Below are positions 1 through 10,719 of a DNA stretch of 64,000 bases, in pieces. This stretch comes from Paenibacillus taihuensis (GTDB taxonomy: Bacteria > Bacillota > Bacilli > Paenibacillales > Paenibacillaceae): the NCBI RefSeq assembly GCF_003386535.1, contig NZ_QTTN01000006.1:161199-225198 (forward strand), written 5' to 3'. The notes under the pieces are model-generated. The model was not told the origin of the DNA. It did not search any database and was given only the letters and a program-made list of their open reading frames with translations. How positions within the stretch are numbered: position 1 is the stretch's first letter; each line of letters begins with the position of its first letter. The translations under genes were made by a program, and so were the position numbers.

Positions 1-1
1 G

Positions 2-3000
2 GTGACAGGATTGAACAGAAGATTCAACAAAACGATAGCGGTGTGGCTAACTGCACTAATCGTATTCAGCTCGGCTCTGCCTGTATTCGCCAGCGCTGCG
101 TATGCGAGCGAGCCTTCCCAGCCGGAGACGGCCGGAACGTTTGCCGATTCGCCGCAGCCTGGGCAAATTCGCATCTATGCAGGAGCGGATGCAGGCAATT
201 CGGACACACAGGGCAACCGCATGGTCGGCTCGATCGTGAAGGAGCGCTACCTCAATCAGAACTTCGGCTCCGAAGCGAAAATCGCAAGCCAGGGCGATGG
301 GGTCGAGAGTTTCGCACGTTACGGTTGGCATAAGAAGGTAACGAAGCGGGTGGCGAACGGGGATGCGTATTTCTCCTACCGCATTCCGATCGACCCTTCG
401 ACTCCGGCACCCTTATATGTTTCGATGGAAACGATCGGCGAAACAAAGCTGACAGCCGAAGGCACGACACTGCTGAATACGGGCAACAGCGGTCTTGGCG
501 TACAGACGCCATGGGAATTTACGCTGGACGATCCGGCACTGTGGGCGGATGGCTACGTGGAGCTGAAGTTCGAGGATGCCGATCCTTCGGATGGGGAAGG
601 CGTCAATCTGTTCTGGCTGGAGCTTGGCCGGTCGTCCGCCTGGCGGGATCGCATCAAGCATATCGTCTGGGACACGTCGGCTATCGTTTGGCAGGCCGGC
701 TACTATGAAGGCACGGCAAGTGAGTTTAAGGGCTCGGCCAATTCGCTTCAGCTGACCTCCGCGACTACGGACGTCACAACGGCAAGCTCGACAGGGAAAT
801 TAACCTTCAATTGGAATCAGCCTGCTCCCGCGGCAGGGAAGAAATACTATTTGCTCGCGGGCTTGATCGGCGGCGCCGGCAGCCACACCTTCGATATGGG
901 GAGCGACGGCTCGGTCGAGACGACGCGCGAAGCGAGCAAGGAGCGGATTACGGACTGGGACGTCACGTCTTACATCAAGGACGGGGCCAACTCGGTTCAA
1001 ATTCAAGCCGCTCCCGGCGCATCCTATGACTTCGTCAGTCTGGTCGAAGTAACCGATGGCTCGACTTCCGACAATGCGCTGAAAGTGGTGTTTAAAGGGA
1101 ACGAAATGGCGCGCAACTGGACGCGGCTTGTAAATAATACAATGTTTTTCCATATGGACATGATGACGGAGAAGAGCACCGGATTTATCGACTCGTCTCT
1201 TCCGAACGGGATTTTTCCGCTGCTTTATTGGGTTGCCGACAGCGCTCCTGCCATGCTGGAGATGGCGCGCTGGGGCTACACGGACGAAGCGAAGCAGGCG
1301 TCGCTCTTCCGCAGCGCGGGCAATCATTACTCCGGCGACAACGGAGCTGCCGGCCTCGTATTCGCCACGATCGCGTATTTGATCAAAGGCGACAATTATA
1401 CCGGCGATTACGCGGATAAGGCTTGGCCGATCATGAAGGACGGACTGGATTACTATGTGGAACAGATCGGGAATAATCCGTACCATCTGATTAAAGGAAC
1501 GGGTCTGGAAACGACGAATAAAGGATACGGGATCTACAATAACTCGATTGCTTATTTTGTGCTCCTTGCCGGAGCGGAAGCGGCGGGCAAGATGGGCTAT
1601 ACGTCCGAACAAGCCAGCTGGCTTGCGGCTGCTGATTCGTTAGCGGATGGCATCGACAATAACCTGATTGCCCATGACGATATTTCGTGGCTGGGACATA
1701 CGATCAAGAAGGATACTTGGCGTTACTCGCTGAACGGCGAAGCGTCGGACGGCAGCGATGCACCGTGGATTAATGCTGGCTGGTTCGGCGTCGGAGGCCA
1801 GGAGGAGCTGTACTACGGCTATAAAGCCCCGGCGGATACCCGTAATCATGCTGTTGAGGATTGGCGCGAAGTAACGAACAACACGTTAAATTATCATTCG
1901 GAGAACTTCTGGGAGGATTGGAAGCTTTACGGGCATAATCGCGGCTTTGGGACCGATTACGGCGTTCTTTCGGAACGCGGCGGGTGGCCGCTGCTGTCCA
2001 TGCTAATGGGTGACCGGATGGAGATGGCTAAGAAAAACTTGCAGCACATCATTTGGAACAGCACGGACCTGAATTTTGCAAACGACAATGAAGGGGTCCA
2101 AGAAACGTCGCCGTGGCTGCTAGTGCGTGAGGTTAACAAGTCTGATCACGGCATCGCGGAGCCGAATGAAATCGGCAATGGCGGAAGTAACGAGGATATG
2201 AACCTCGTTGAATATATCGTGACCTTAAAAAATGTCCGTATTATGGCGGGGCTGGACGATTCGCTCGAAGGAACGGACAATCTCGCTATCGTGCCCCGCC
2301 TACCAAGCAGCTGGGACGGTGTGGACGTCAACGGCTGGTCCGCGCATTATCGCACGGATGGCGGAGACATTGCGCAAACGAAGATTTCGTATGACTACGA
2401 TATCAAGCCGGAGCGGGCAAAGCTTGAAATTTCTGCGGAGCAAGCCATTTCGGGAGCGAAGTTCCGGTTCGGTCCTTTTGCGAAAGACGCCGTGATTGAC
2501 GCCGTTATAGAGGATGGAACGGAACTGAATGCAAGCCGGTATGAGGAACAGATTTCCGGGGATTCCAAATGGGTATGGGTGGAAGGGGATGTCGGTACGG
2601 CTTCCTCTGTCTATGAGGTACAGGCTGATCTTCCGCACTTGAGCTTTTCAAGCGATTCTCAAGCTGCCGATTGGAGCGGCTGGTCGTCACAGGCTGCTGA
2701 TAGCTGGACCGTTGATACGGAGCAAGGCGTTCTGCAGGGACAAAGTGAGGACGGCGATTCGTTCCTGAATGCTAATGTGCAGCAGGATTTGATCTACTCT
2801 TCTGATGTGTTGCTCGCACAGTCAAGCGCGGCCGGTTTGACGTTCCGAACGGACGAGACGGGTACGCAGGGCTATGATTTCGTGCTTGATGCGGCAGCGG
2901 GTACGGAAGGAGAGCTTCGTCTTGCAGATAGAAACGGCACGGTGCTCTATGAGCAGCCGATGCATGTGAATGTGAATCGGACCTATACGTTGAAGGTTGT

Positions 3001-6000
3001 AGCATCGGGTCCGATTTTGATGGGCTACCTGGACGGCACCAAAGTATTCCATATTATCGATTCGACGTATGCCAGCGGGCATGCAGGTTTGTACGTGCGG
3101 GGCAGCGCCGCGTTCGATAACGCGCTTGCGCTGGACAGCGCAGCTTCCGTGAGCATTCCGGCACTGGAGAGCGTCTCGATCTCCAGCTACAAGACCAATA
3201 CGCTGCTGATGACTCAGGAGAAAGAAATTCCGGTCATCGCGACGTTCGATAACGGAGAAACGTTGGATGTGACTCATGTTCCAGCGCTGCGCCAGTACGT
3301 CATTAGCGATCCCGAAGTGCTGGAGGACACCGGCTCGGCGCTGAAGGCAGGCAAGGTTGGCTCCGCGGATGTATATGCGGTTGTTACGATCAACGGGGTG
3401 ACGAAGCAGTCCAACACGCTTCATCTGAACGTGGAGGAGCTGTCCCATGCGGAGATCTACTTCAAGAACGACGCGACGAGCTTGACTTTGCTCGTGGGAC
3501 AGATCGCCCAGGTATGGCCTTGGGCGAAGCTGCAGGATGATAAGTGGTGGTTCCTCGGCTATATGCCGGCTAGCATGAATATAGAGTATTTCAGCAGCGA
3601 CCCGAGCGTTGCAAGCGTAACGTACGATCCGGCCGACAGCGATCCGGAGAATCGCAGTGTGCTTCACGCGCTCTCAGCCGGAACGGCGACGATTACGATG
3701 GCGGTGACGGTGAACGGCATTACGGTAGTCTCGCCTAATTCCGTATCCGTAACGGTCATTGATCCTTCGCAATTTACAGGCTTCTCGGACAGCTTCGACG
3801 ATGGGAATATGGATGGTTGGGCGCAGAATGGGCCTGGCGTATGGAGCGTCGTCGACGGCAAGGCACAGGTGAACAATTTGCAGCCGACGGGATGGGATTC
3901 ATGGAATATCGTAGACGCGCAAGGCGGCGACTTCGTCTACAGCGGAGATGTGACGTTCGTTAGCGGCTCGGCGGCAGGCCTGAGCTTCCGAACGAATGAA
4001 ACGGGCACAGTCGGCTATGACCTTATTCTAGATAAGTACGATGGCGTGAAGCTCGCGGGAAGGCCGTATCGTGCGTTCAAAACGGCATCTGCGTCGTTCG
4101 CCGACAACCAAACGTATCACGTCAAAGTTGTGGCGAAGGGCGCCAATATCAAGGTTTACCTGGATGGCGTGCTGAAGCTCGATTACAACGAGACGGACTA
4201 CGGTTACACATTCGGCCAGTTCGGCCTGTTCTCGTTCCAAAGCACGGTGCTATTCGATAATCTGCTGGCGGAAACGTCGTTTAAGCTGGATCAGGTGACC
4301 GCCACTTTGGATAGCGCGACACTGCTGAGAGGCGGAAGGACGAATGTGCAGCTCACGGGCAAGCTGAACACGGAGGAGGCCGCGGATCTTAGCGAAGCGC
4401 AGATTGTATATGCCAGCAGCGATGAAGCGGTGGCAACGGTCGATCAGAACGGCCACATTACGGCTGTCGGAGCAGGGAGTGCAAGCATTAGCGCGGACGT
4501 GACACTCCACGGAACTACCGTTCACTCTAACGCTGCGATACTCTATGTTTCGGAGGATATGGAGAGGCCGATATTGAAACAAACCGTGCTGACGCTTGCA
4601 TCCGATCAGCTTAACATCGGAGCCGAGATGCAGGCTGTCGTAAGCGGTACGATGACGGATGACACTGCCGCCGATCTCGCCTCCGCTGACATTGTGTATG
4701 CAAGCAGCAATCCGTCGATCGCGGCTGTATCTGCCGGCGGAACCGTTACAGCGGAAGGGTTCGGTACCGCTGTAATTACGGCGTCCGTAACTTTGGACGG
4801 CGTGACGCAGCTCTCGAATGCGGCGAACGTCACCGTCGCGGGAACGGAGACGTTCACAGAGGACTTTGAGGATGGTGACACGACGGGCTGGTCGCCGAAC
4901 GGCGGTATGTGGAGCAACGCAGGGGATCGCATGAAGGTGCAGTATGATACCCCTAACAGCTGGTTTGACGCTTGGAATATCTTCAATAAGAAAGGCCAGG
5001 ACTTCAGCTACAGCGCGGATGTTAAGCTTATCTCCGGCAACTCGGCGGGCATCAGCTTCCGCACGAATGGAAGCGGCTCGCAAGGATATGACGTCATCTT
5101 CAGCATCTTCGATGGCTTGAAGCTGGCGAAGAGGCCGTATGCGGTCTTGGCAAGCTACACAGGTTTTACGAAACAGACGGATCGCACATACCATATCCAG
5201 GTTGTCGCGAAAGGCGCTAATATGAAAGTGTACTTGGACGACGCGCTAGCGATCGATTACACCGACAACACATACGCCTCAGGACAATTCGGCCTCTTCG
5301 CGTTCCAGGGTACGGCTGAATACGACAATTTGCAGGTACAGCCGTGGGACACGGAGCTGCCGGTCTGGGTGAATGGCACGCTGTCCGCATCCGATGTCAC
5401 GTCTGCAGGCATGAAGCTGCAATGGAGCGGTGCGGCGGACGAAAACGGCTTGTCTCAGTATCGCATCTATCAAAACGGCGCGGTCATCGCCACCGTTCCG
5501 GCAAGTGTAACCGACTACGAGCTTGCCGGACTGACCGCGAACACGGCGTATGACTTTAAAGTGGAAGCAAAGGATGAAGCGGGCAATTGGAGCACGAACG
5601 GCCCGACTGCGCATGCGTTGACGCTGCAGCAGCAGAATGAGGATTTGGCGGCTCCCGCTTGGGAAGACGGTGCGGCGCTTACGGCATCTGCCGTGACGCA
5701 AACAAGCGTGCAGCTGCAATGGAGCGAGGCCGCCGACGATACCGGCGTGGAAGCATACCGCGTATATCGGGACGGTCGATTGCTTTCAACGGTAGCGGGC
5801 GATACGCGCCAGTATCCGGTTACCGGCCTGAGCGCAGGCAGCACCTACAGCTTTAAGGTTGAAGCCGGTGACGCCGCGGGCAACTGGAGCGAGAATTCGC
5901 TCATCTTGACCGTGCAAACCGCATCGGCTCCGGTCCTTCCGCCTGTAACGGCATCGGCGAAGCCGCTGCCGGATAACCTGACCGCGATTTCCGAGGAACA

Positions 6001-7117
6001 GTGGCATTCCTCGCAGGCGGGCAAAGTGACGATCAGCCTGCCGGCAGGCAAAGACGGCCTTCTGCTGCCGGGAGATACGCTCGCGAAGCTGGGTAAAGGT
6101 GACCTGATCGTACAAGGAACGGCAGGCACGGCGACAATTCACGCTTCTGCGCTTGCGGCCGCCGAGTCCTTGCTGCAAGCAGTTGGTCAAGGGGCGGAGC
6201 TTGTCATTTCCATCCGCACGCTTCCGGCGGAGCAAGGCGCGGCGCTTACGAATGCAGCGGGCGTGCCTGGCTTACAGCTTCGGCTGGTAGGCAGCGTGAC
6301 AAGCGTTGCGTTCTCGGCGGTGGATAAGGACGGCAAGATCATCGAACTAGCAGGCAGCGGCGACATTCCGGGACAATTGACGCTGCACTATGATCCGAAG
6401 CAAGTGGATGACCGCCTGCTTGGCGCGTACCGTTATGATGAAGCGGCGAAGTCCTGGGTGTTCATCCCCGGCGCGATTGACCGGAACCGCCATCAAGCGA
6501 ATTGGGCTGGCAGCGCTTTAGTGCATGTGGCGCTGCTCCAATACGATAAAACGTATGAGGATGTCGCTGCCGCTCACTGGGGGAACGCGGCACTCAAGGT
6601 GATGACAGCGCAGCATCTGGTTACAGGAACGTCAAGCACGGCATTTACGCCGGAAGCGAAGACGACTAGAGCTGAATTCGCTGCGATGCTATCCCGGCTG
6701 CTTGACTTGCACGCAGAGCACGAAGCGGCATTTACAGACGTTGCGTCGGACAGCTGGTATGCAGACAGCGTAGCAGCAGCAAGCGAGGCCGGGATCATTA
6801 CGGGCTTTGGCAACGGCAGCTTCGATCCTGACGCTCCGATTACGCGAGAGCAAATTGCAGTCATGCTGATCCGGGCGTTTCACTACAAGATGCGAGCTTC
6901 TGCCGCAGACGGGCAACCGTCCGGCTCGCCGATTTCCTTTAAGGACGCGGCGAATATGTCAGATTGGGCCGCGGATGCAGTGGCGCAGGCGGCGGCGCTC
7001 GGCCTCATGAACGGGCAGAGCGGAGGAATGTTCGCTCCGAAGTCCGATGCGCTTCGCATCGAAACGGTGCAGTCGATTTACAACCTTTATTCGCTATTCA
7101 ACGAAGCAACCAATTAA
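2..7117 (+). CDS. SLH-anchored multidomain secreted glycosidase-like protein (2371 aa)
   Basis: A secreted, cell-surface carbohydrate-active protein is inferred. The GTG at 2 gives a complete signal peptide (basic N-terminus, hydrophobic stretch, ASA/AYA near residues 31-35); the true start could still lie before the window. Domains by inspection: a carbohydrate-binding-like beta region (about 55-350), a six-hairpin glycosidase-like region (about 365-815), three concanavalin/LamG-like regions (about 880-1040, 1260-1427, 1617-1780) separated by Big_2-like Ig domains, two fibronectin type III domains (about 1782-1977), and three SLH domains (about 2180-2370) that would bind secondary cell-wall polymer. 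It precedes a YesM/YesN pair and a sugar importer, so it probably degrades the glycan whose fragments that system imports. The glycosidase family and substrate are not assignable by eye. Confidence is high for the architecture and moderate for enzymatic activity. Confidence 0.85.
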   Translation: MTGLNRRFNKTIAVWLTALIVFSSALPVFASAAYASEPSQPETAGTFADSPQPGQIRIYAGADAGNSDTQGNRMVGSIVKERYLNQNFGSEAKIASQGDGVESFARYGWHKKVTKRVANGDAYFSYRIPIDPSTPAPLYVSMETIGETKLTAEGTTLLNTGNSGLGVQTPWEFTLDDPALWADGYVELKFEDADPSDGEGVNLFWLELGRSSAWRDRIKHIVWDTSAIVWQAGYYEGTASEFKGSANSLQLTSATTDVTTASSTGKLTFNWNQPAPAAGKKYYLLAGLIGGAGSHTFDMGSDGSVETTREASKERITDWDVTSYIKDGANSVQIQAAPGASYDFVSLVEVTDGSTSDNALKVVFKGNEMARNWTRLVNNTMFFHMDMMTEKSTGFIDSSLPNGIFPLLYWVADSAPAMLEMARWGYTDEAKQASLFRSAGNHYSGDNGAAGLVFATIAYLIKGDNYTGDYADKAWPIMKDGLDYYVEQIGNNPYHLIKGTGLETTNKGYGIYNNSIAYFVLLAGAEAAGKMGYTSEQASWLAAADSLADGIDNNLIAHDDISWLGHTIKKDTWRYSLNGEASDGSDAPWINAGWFGVGGQEELYYGYKAPADTRNHAVEDWREVTNNTLNYHSENFWEDWKLYGHNRGFGTDYGVLSERGGWPLLSMLMGDRMEMAKKNLQHIIWNSTDLNFANDNEGVQETSPWLLVREVNKSDHGIAEPNEIGNGGSNEDMNLVEYIVTLKNVRIMAGLDDSLEGTDNLAIVPRLPSSWDGVDVNGWSAHYRTDGGDIAQTKISYDYDIKPERAKLEISAEQAISGAKFRFGPFAKDAVIDAVIEDGTELNASRYEEQISGDSKWVWVEGDVGTASSVYEVQADLPHLSFSSDSQAADWSGWSSQAADSWTVDTEQGVLQGQSEDGDSFLNANVQQDLIYSSDVLLAQSSAAGLTFRTDETGTQGYDFVLDAAAGTEGELRLADRNGTVLYEQPMHVNVNRTYTLKVVASGPILMGYLDGTKVFHIIDSTYASGHAGLYVRGSAAFDNALALDSAASVSIPALESVSISSYKTNTLLMTQEKEIPVIATFDNGETLDVTHVPALRQYVISDPEVLEDTGSALKAGKVGSADVYAVVTINGVTKQSNTLHLNVEELSHAEIYFKNDATSLTLLVGQIAQVWPWAKLQDDKWWFLGYMPASMNIEYFSSDPSVASVTYDPADSDPENRSVLHALSAGTATITMAVTVNGITVVSPNSVSVTVIDPSQFTGFSDSFDDGNMDGWAQNGPGVWSVVDGKAQVNNLQPTGWDSWNIVDAQGGDFVYSGDVTFVSGSAAGLSFRTNETGTVGYDLILDKYDGVKLAGRPYRAFKTASASFADNQTYHVKVVAKGANIKVYLDGVLKLDYNETDYGYTFGQFGLFSFQSTVLFDNLLAETSFKLDQVTATLDSATLLRGGRTNVQLTGKLNTEEAADLSEAQIVYASSDEAVATVDQNGHITAVGAGSASISADVTLHGTTVHSNAAILYVSEDMERPILKQTVLTLASDQLNIGAEMQAVVSGTMTDDTAADLASADIVYASSNPSIAAVSAGGTVTAEGFGTAVITASVTLDGVTQLSNAANVTVAGTETFTEDFEDGDTTGWSPNGGMWSNAGDRMKVQYDTPNSWFDAWNIFNKKGQDFSYSADVKLISGNSAGISFRTNGSGSQGYDVIFSIFDGLKLAKRPYAVLASYTGFTKQTDRTYHIQVVAKGANMKVYLDDALAIDYTDNTYASGQFGLFAFQGTAEYDNLQVQPWDTELPVWVNGTLSASDVTSAGMKLQWSGAADENGLSQYRIYQNGAVIATVPASVTDYELAGLTANTAYDFKVEAKDEAGNWSTNGPTAHALTLQQQNEDLAAPAWEDGAALTASAVTQTSVQLQWSEAADDTGVEAYRVYRDGRLLSTVAGDTRQYPVTGLSAGSTYSFKVEAGDAAGNWSENSLILTVQTASAPVLPPVTASAKPLPDNLTAISEEQWHSSQAGKVTISLPAGKDGLLLPGDTLAKLGKGDLIVQGTAGTATIHASALAAAESLLQAVGQGAELVISIRTLPAEQGAALTNAAGVPGLQLRLVGSVTSVAFSAVDKDGKIIELAGSGDIPGQLTLHYDPKQVDDRLLGAYRYDEAAKSWVFIPGAIDRNRHQANWAGSALVHVALLQYDKTYEDVAAAHWGNAALKVMTAQHLVTGTSSTAFTPEAKTTRAEFAAMLSRLLDLHAEHEAAFTDVASDSWYADSVAAASEAGIITGFGNGSFDPDAPITREQIAVMLIRAFHYKMRASAADGQPSGSPISFKDAANMSDWAADAVAQAAALGLMNGQSGGMFAPKSDALRIETVQSIYNLYSLFNEATN

Positions 7118-7130
7118 ACAGAAGCCATAT

Positions 7131-7175
7131 GCGATGCTCCCTTCAGCGGTTCTGAGGGGAGCCATGCGCGTTTTT
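7131..7175 (+). terminator. Probable intrinsic terminator after the SLH giant
   Basis: GCTCCC (7136-7141) pairs with GGGAGC (7157-7162). The stem can be extended by outer GCG/CGC pairing with a bulge, and five T follow at 7171-7175. The sensor kinase Shine-Dalgarno begins directly after the T run, so partial read-through into the kinase gene is possible. Confidence 0.5.
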
Positions 7176-7188
7176 GGAGGGAAGGGCC

Positions 7189-9006
7189 ATGTTTTATTCT
7201 TTGCGGCAGCGGCTGCTCATCACGTTCATCGTACTGCTCATCATTCCCTTTACGGCGATGGTGCTCGTGCTTACGCAAATGTCCAATAAGGAGATCGGCA
7301 ACTCAATCGAGGAATCGACCTCCCAAACGATGGATCAGTATGCGTCCTTTGTGAACACGTTGACCAATCAGGTGGAAGACGTGGCCAATCAGGTATTGAG
7401 CAACGATGTTACCCAGCAATGGATCGGCGGCCAGATGAACCCGAGCCTCCCGGAGAACAGGAAGGTTCTGCTGGATGCGGAGCTGCGCAAATTTCTGTCC
7501 TCCATCGCGCTTAACCATTCTTATATTTCGTCCATCACGCTGTTTGACAGTAACGGGGTAGCGGTAGGGATCAGCGATCAAACCTTCCGCGACGCTTCTT
7601 ACATGAAGAGCGAATGGTACACGGCCTTCAAGCAGGAGGAGCGGCGATGGACGTCGGCCCATCTCGATAAATACCAGCCAAGCTCGCTGCAGCATGAGCA
7701 GGTGAACAGCCTCCTGTTCAATCTGGTGCACCTCAGCTCCTTCCAGAACATCGGTATTTTGAAGGTGAACGTGCTGTCCGAGGACATTCTGAAGCCGCTG
7801 CAGAAGATCAAATTCGGCGAGACGGGGCGCGTCTATTTGCTGGATGCGAAGGGGATGCCGGTGTTGAACCAGACGCTCCCGCCGGAGATGTCGGGCTTCT
7901 CGTCCGTATGGCCAGCTATTCAGGCCGATAAGCATTCCGGAGGCAAAATAATTGTAACCCCTTACAAAAAACGCCATCTCGTGCTCTACCGGAAGCTCCT
8001 CGGTTCCGATTGGGTCGTTATCGGCGAGGTACCCGAGTCGGAGCTGTTTCAAAAAATGACACGCGTCCAGCAGACGATGCTTGCGGTAGCAGGCGGTCTT
8101 CTCTTGCTTACGATTGCTGCGGCTTACTGGCTGTCCAAAAGTATCGCCAATCCGTTGTCACTCCTCGTCCAGTCGATGAAACTGGCGGAAAGAGGCGAGC
8201 TCGCCGCTGCGGAACGGCAAATTGTAGAGCGCATGCCGCGCAAACGAACGGAGGTCGGCTATGCGACCCGGGTGTTCCATGCGATGGTTACGCGGCTGCG
8301 GTTTCTCATTGAGACGGAGTTTCATGCGAACATGAGGCGCAAGGATGCGGAGTACAAGGCGCTTCTGATGCAGATTAATCCGCATTTTCTTTACAATACG
8401 CTCGAAGCGATCGGGAGCTTGTCTGCCCAGGGGCGAACAGACGATGTTGTGGACGTGACGGAATCGCTCGGTCAGATGCTTCGCTTCTCGTTGCGGACGG
8501 ATAACGATTTGGTCCAGCTGAAGGAGGAGCTGCGCTACATCCGCCACTATGTGTCGATTTTGCGCATTCGTTTCGGCAATCGTCTCGATATTGCCATCTC
8601 GGCGGAGACGGAGCTTGGGAACGAGTCGATCGTGAAGTTTATTTTTCAGCCGCTTGTAGAGAATGCGGTTAAATTCAGCCTGGAGAATGCCAGCACGGCA
8701 CTCGTACGCGTAGGCGTCCGCGGCGAGGGAAAGGATCTGCTGATCCAGATTTCGGACAATGGCCCTGGTATGCCGCAAGAAATGATACAAGAGATTTACG
8801 CCCAAATGACGCAAGGGGAAATGTCGGACGTATTGGGCGCTTCGGGAAGAAGAATCGGCTTGCGCAACGTCCTTGCGCGCTGCCATCTGTATTATGGCGA
8901 ACGCTTGAAAGTCAGCATTCGTTCTTCTCCCGAGCATGGAACGGAAATTACTTTACAGATTCCGAGAAGCGAGGGCGAAGTGAATGTACAACGTATTGTT
9001 CGTTGA
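7189..9006 (+). CDS. YesM-type sensor histidine kinase
   Basis: Membrane sensor kinase of the LytS/YesM class that would phosphorylate the response regulator overlapping its 3' end. The ATG at 7189 is chosen because GGAGG (7176-7180) sits 8 nt upstream; 605 aa. A transmembrane helix lies at about residues 7-28. An extracellular Cache-like sensing region runs to about 290, followed by a second helix and a HAMP-type linker. The His_kinase motif NPHFLYNTLE carries the likely phospho-acceptor His399, and an HATPase domain has the N-box QPLVENAVKF and the glycine motif SDNGPGMP. YesM/YesN pairs typically respond to extracellular oligosaccharides and switch on neighbouring importers, which fits the ABC genes downstream. 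Confidence 0.93.
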   Translation: MFYSLRQRLLITFIVLLIIPFTAMVLVLTQMSNKEIGNSIEESTSQTMDQYASFVNTLTNQVEDVANQVLSNDVTQQWIGGQMNPSLPENRKVLLDAELRKFLSSIALNHSYISSITLFDSNGVAVGISDQTFRDASYMKSEWYTAFKQEERRWTSAHLDKYQPSSLQHEQVNSLLFNLVHLSSFQNIGILKVNVLSEDILKPLQKIKFGETGRVYLLDAKGMPVLNQTLPPEMSGFSSVWPAIQADKHSGGKIIVTPYKKRHLVLYRKLLGSDWVVIGEVPESELFQKMTRVQQTMLAVAGGLLLLTIAAAYWLSKSIANPLSLLVQSMKLAERGELAAAERQIVERMPRKRTEVGYATRVFHAMVTRLRFLIETEFHANMRRKDAEYKALLMQINPHFLYNTLEAIGSLSAQGRTDDVVDVTESLGQMLRFSLRTDNDLVQLKEELRYIRHYVSILRIRFGNRLDIAISAETELGNESIVKFIFQPLVENAVKFSLENASTALVRVGVRGEGKDLLIQISDNGPGMPQEMIQEIYAQMTQGEMSDVLGASGRRIGLRNVLARCHLYYGERLKVSIRSSPEHGTEITLQIPRSEGEVNVQRIVR

Positions 9007-10609
9007 TGACGAACAGGAAATTCGCACGGGATTGAGACTCAAAATGGATTGGAGCGGCCTTGGCTTTCAAGTGGCGGGCGAGGCCAACAACGGTCAGGAA
9101 GCGCTCGATCGGCTGGACGAGAGCGACTATCATCTCATGATTACCGACATCAAGATGCCGGTCATGGGCGGGCTGGAGCTGCTTAAGCGAGCCTCGGCGA
9201 AGTTCCCTTACTTGAAAGTGATTGTATTGTCGGGGTTCGACGATTTTCACTTCGTGAAAGCAGCGCTGCAATGCGGAGCCCGCGATTATTTGCTGAAGCC
9301 GGTCGTTCGCAGCGAACTGAGGGAAATCATCGAGAAGATTCGTGGCGAGTTGGATGAAGAGATCGTGAAAGAGTGGGAGCATCGGGACGTGCAGCGGCAG
9401 CTGCAGCAATCGATGTCCGCGGCCAAAGAGCAGCTGATGCTCGCGCTTATAAGCGACGAAGGCGAGGATCATCTGCTGCCGCTGCGCAGTGATATTGCGA
9501 CCCTTCAGTTCAAGCCGTTCTCCCGGGATAACGTCCGGCTGCGGTTTCTGTGCGTCGAGATGCGGCTTCCGGAGGGACGGGTGGCGGAGGCGGAAGGAAG
9601 CCGCGGGCTGCTTCGGCTTGCCTTTCAGATGGTATGCCGCGAAATAGCGCAGCACGATGCGTTCGAGGAGCATGTCTTTGCCTTTCATCATCCGAGCTAC
9701 CCGAACATGATGCATTATTTGCTATTTACGGATACCGAAGAGCAGGAGGAGCGGGTGCTTTCGGCGCTTATTGCGCAAATTCATGCTTCGCTGCATGGCC
9801 ATCTCCGGGTAGAGACGGTCATTGCCGTCGGGGATGCTGTGCGTGAATTGACCGCCGTCAGGCAGGCATTCGTCTCCTCCTTTGTGAAGTGGAGCAGGAG
9901 CCAGGCTGGAGCAGTGACACAGACGATTATGGTAAAGCCTGGGGCAAACACCTCGGACCCGCTGCAGCCGGAGCTGGAGAAGCGCCTCCTGCTTCTGCTG
10001 GATGAAGGGGAGTTGGAACGGTTCGTTCAAGCGATTGCGCTTCCGCTGCAGATGTGTGGCATTTCCTTGCAGGAGATCCATTCCTTCATGCTGCGTGTCG
10101 TCTTTATTTTGCATCAGGCGCTAACGAAGAACGGGCTTGAGCTGGAGCAAACGCAGGATTGGCTCTTCCCCATCACGCAATGGAAGTTCACGACGCCGCA
10201 AGCCGCTGCTGAATACCTGGAGGAGCTCGCTTCCTTTGCGATCGCAAGAATGAAGCGGTCTCGGACAAGCGGGGGCGCAGCCGTCGTCGAGACGGTACGC
10301 CAATATATCGATTCGCAATATATGAACGAAATCAGCCTATCGATGCTGGCAGACCGCTTTCATATCAATACAACGTATTTGTCCGAGCTGTTCAAGAAGC
10401 AGATCGGCACGACATTCAGCGATTATTTGATCCAGGTCCGCATCGGCAAAGCGGAGGAGCTGCTGGCCGATCCGAATTTGCGCCTGGCCGATATTGCGGA
10501 GCTGGTCGGGTTCGCGAACTCCAGCTACTTGAGCAGCGTCTTCAAGAAAATGTATGGGGTCAGTCCGAATGAATACAGGAACCGGAGCATAGGCGCGCCA
10601 ACCCGATAA
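8984..10609 (+). CDS. YesN-type response regulator, REC plus AraC DNA-binding domain
   Basis: Cognate regulator of the preceding kinase; the start overlaps the kinase gene by 23 nt, implying translational coupling. 541 aa. The N-terminal receiver has acidic residues D8 and D9, phospho-acceptor D55 in the TDIKMP motif and the conserved Lys in LLKP. A central linker of about 300 residues follows. The C-terminal AraC/XylS double helix-turn-helix occupies about residues 435-540 (motifs LADRFHINTTYLSELFKK and LVGFANSSYLSSVFKK). By analogy it should activate the binding-protein gene that starts 110 bp downstream. No obvious operator repeat was recognised in that gap. Confidence 0.93.
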   Translation: MYNVLFVDDEQEIRTGLRLKMDWSGLGFQVAGEANNGQEALDRLDESDYHLMITDIKMPVMGGLELLKRASAKFPYLKVIVLSGFDDFHFVKAALQCGARDYLLKPVVRSELREIIEKIRGELDEEIVKEWEHRDVQRQLQQSMSAAKEQLMLALISDEGEDHLLPLRSDIATLQFKPFSRDNVRLRFLCVEMRLPEGRVAEAEGSRGLLRLAFQMVCREIAQHDAFEEHVFAFHHPSYPNMMHYLLFTDTEEQEERVLSALIAQIHASLHGHLRVETVIAVGDAVRELTAVRQAFVSSFVKWSRSQAGAVTQTIMVKPGANTSDPLQPELEKRLLLLLDEGELERFVQAIALPLQMCGISLQEIHSFMLRVVFILHQALTKNGLELEQTQDWLFPITQWKFTTPQAAAEYLEELASFAIARMKRSRTSGGAAVVETVRQYIDSQYMNEISLSMLADRFHINTTYLSELFKKQIGTTFSDYLIQVRIGKAEELLADPNLRLADIAELVGFANSSYLSSVFKKMYGVSPNEYRNRSIGAPTR

Positions 10610-10719
10610 TTTTGTATGCAATTAACCTAAACGATTGAATTCTGCTGCTCGGCCAGCGATGGTAACATGAACTTGCGAGCATAACATAAGAGTTTACGAA
10701 AGGTAGGGTCATAGGGCAA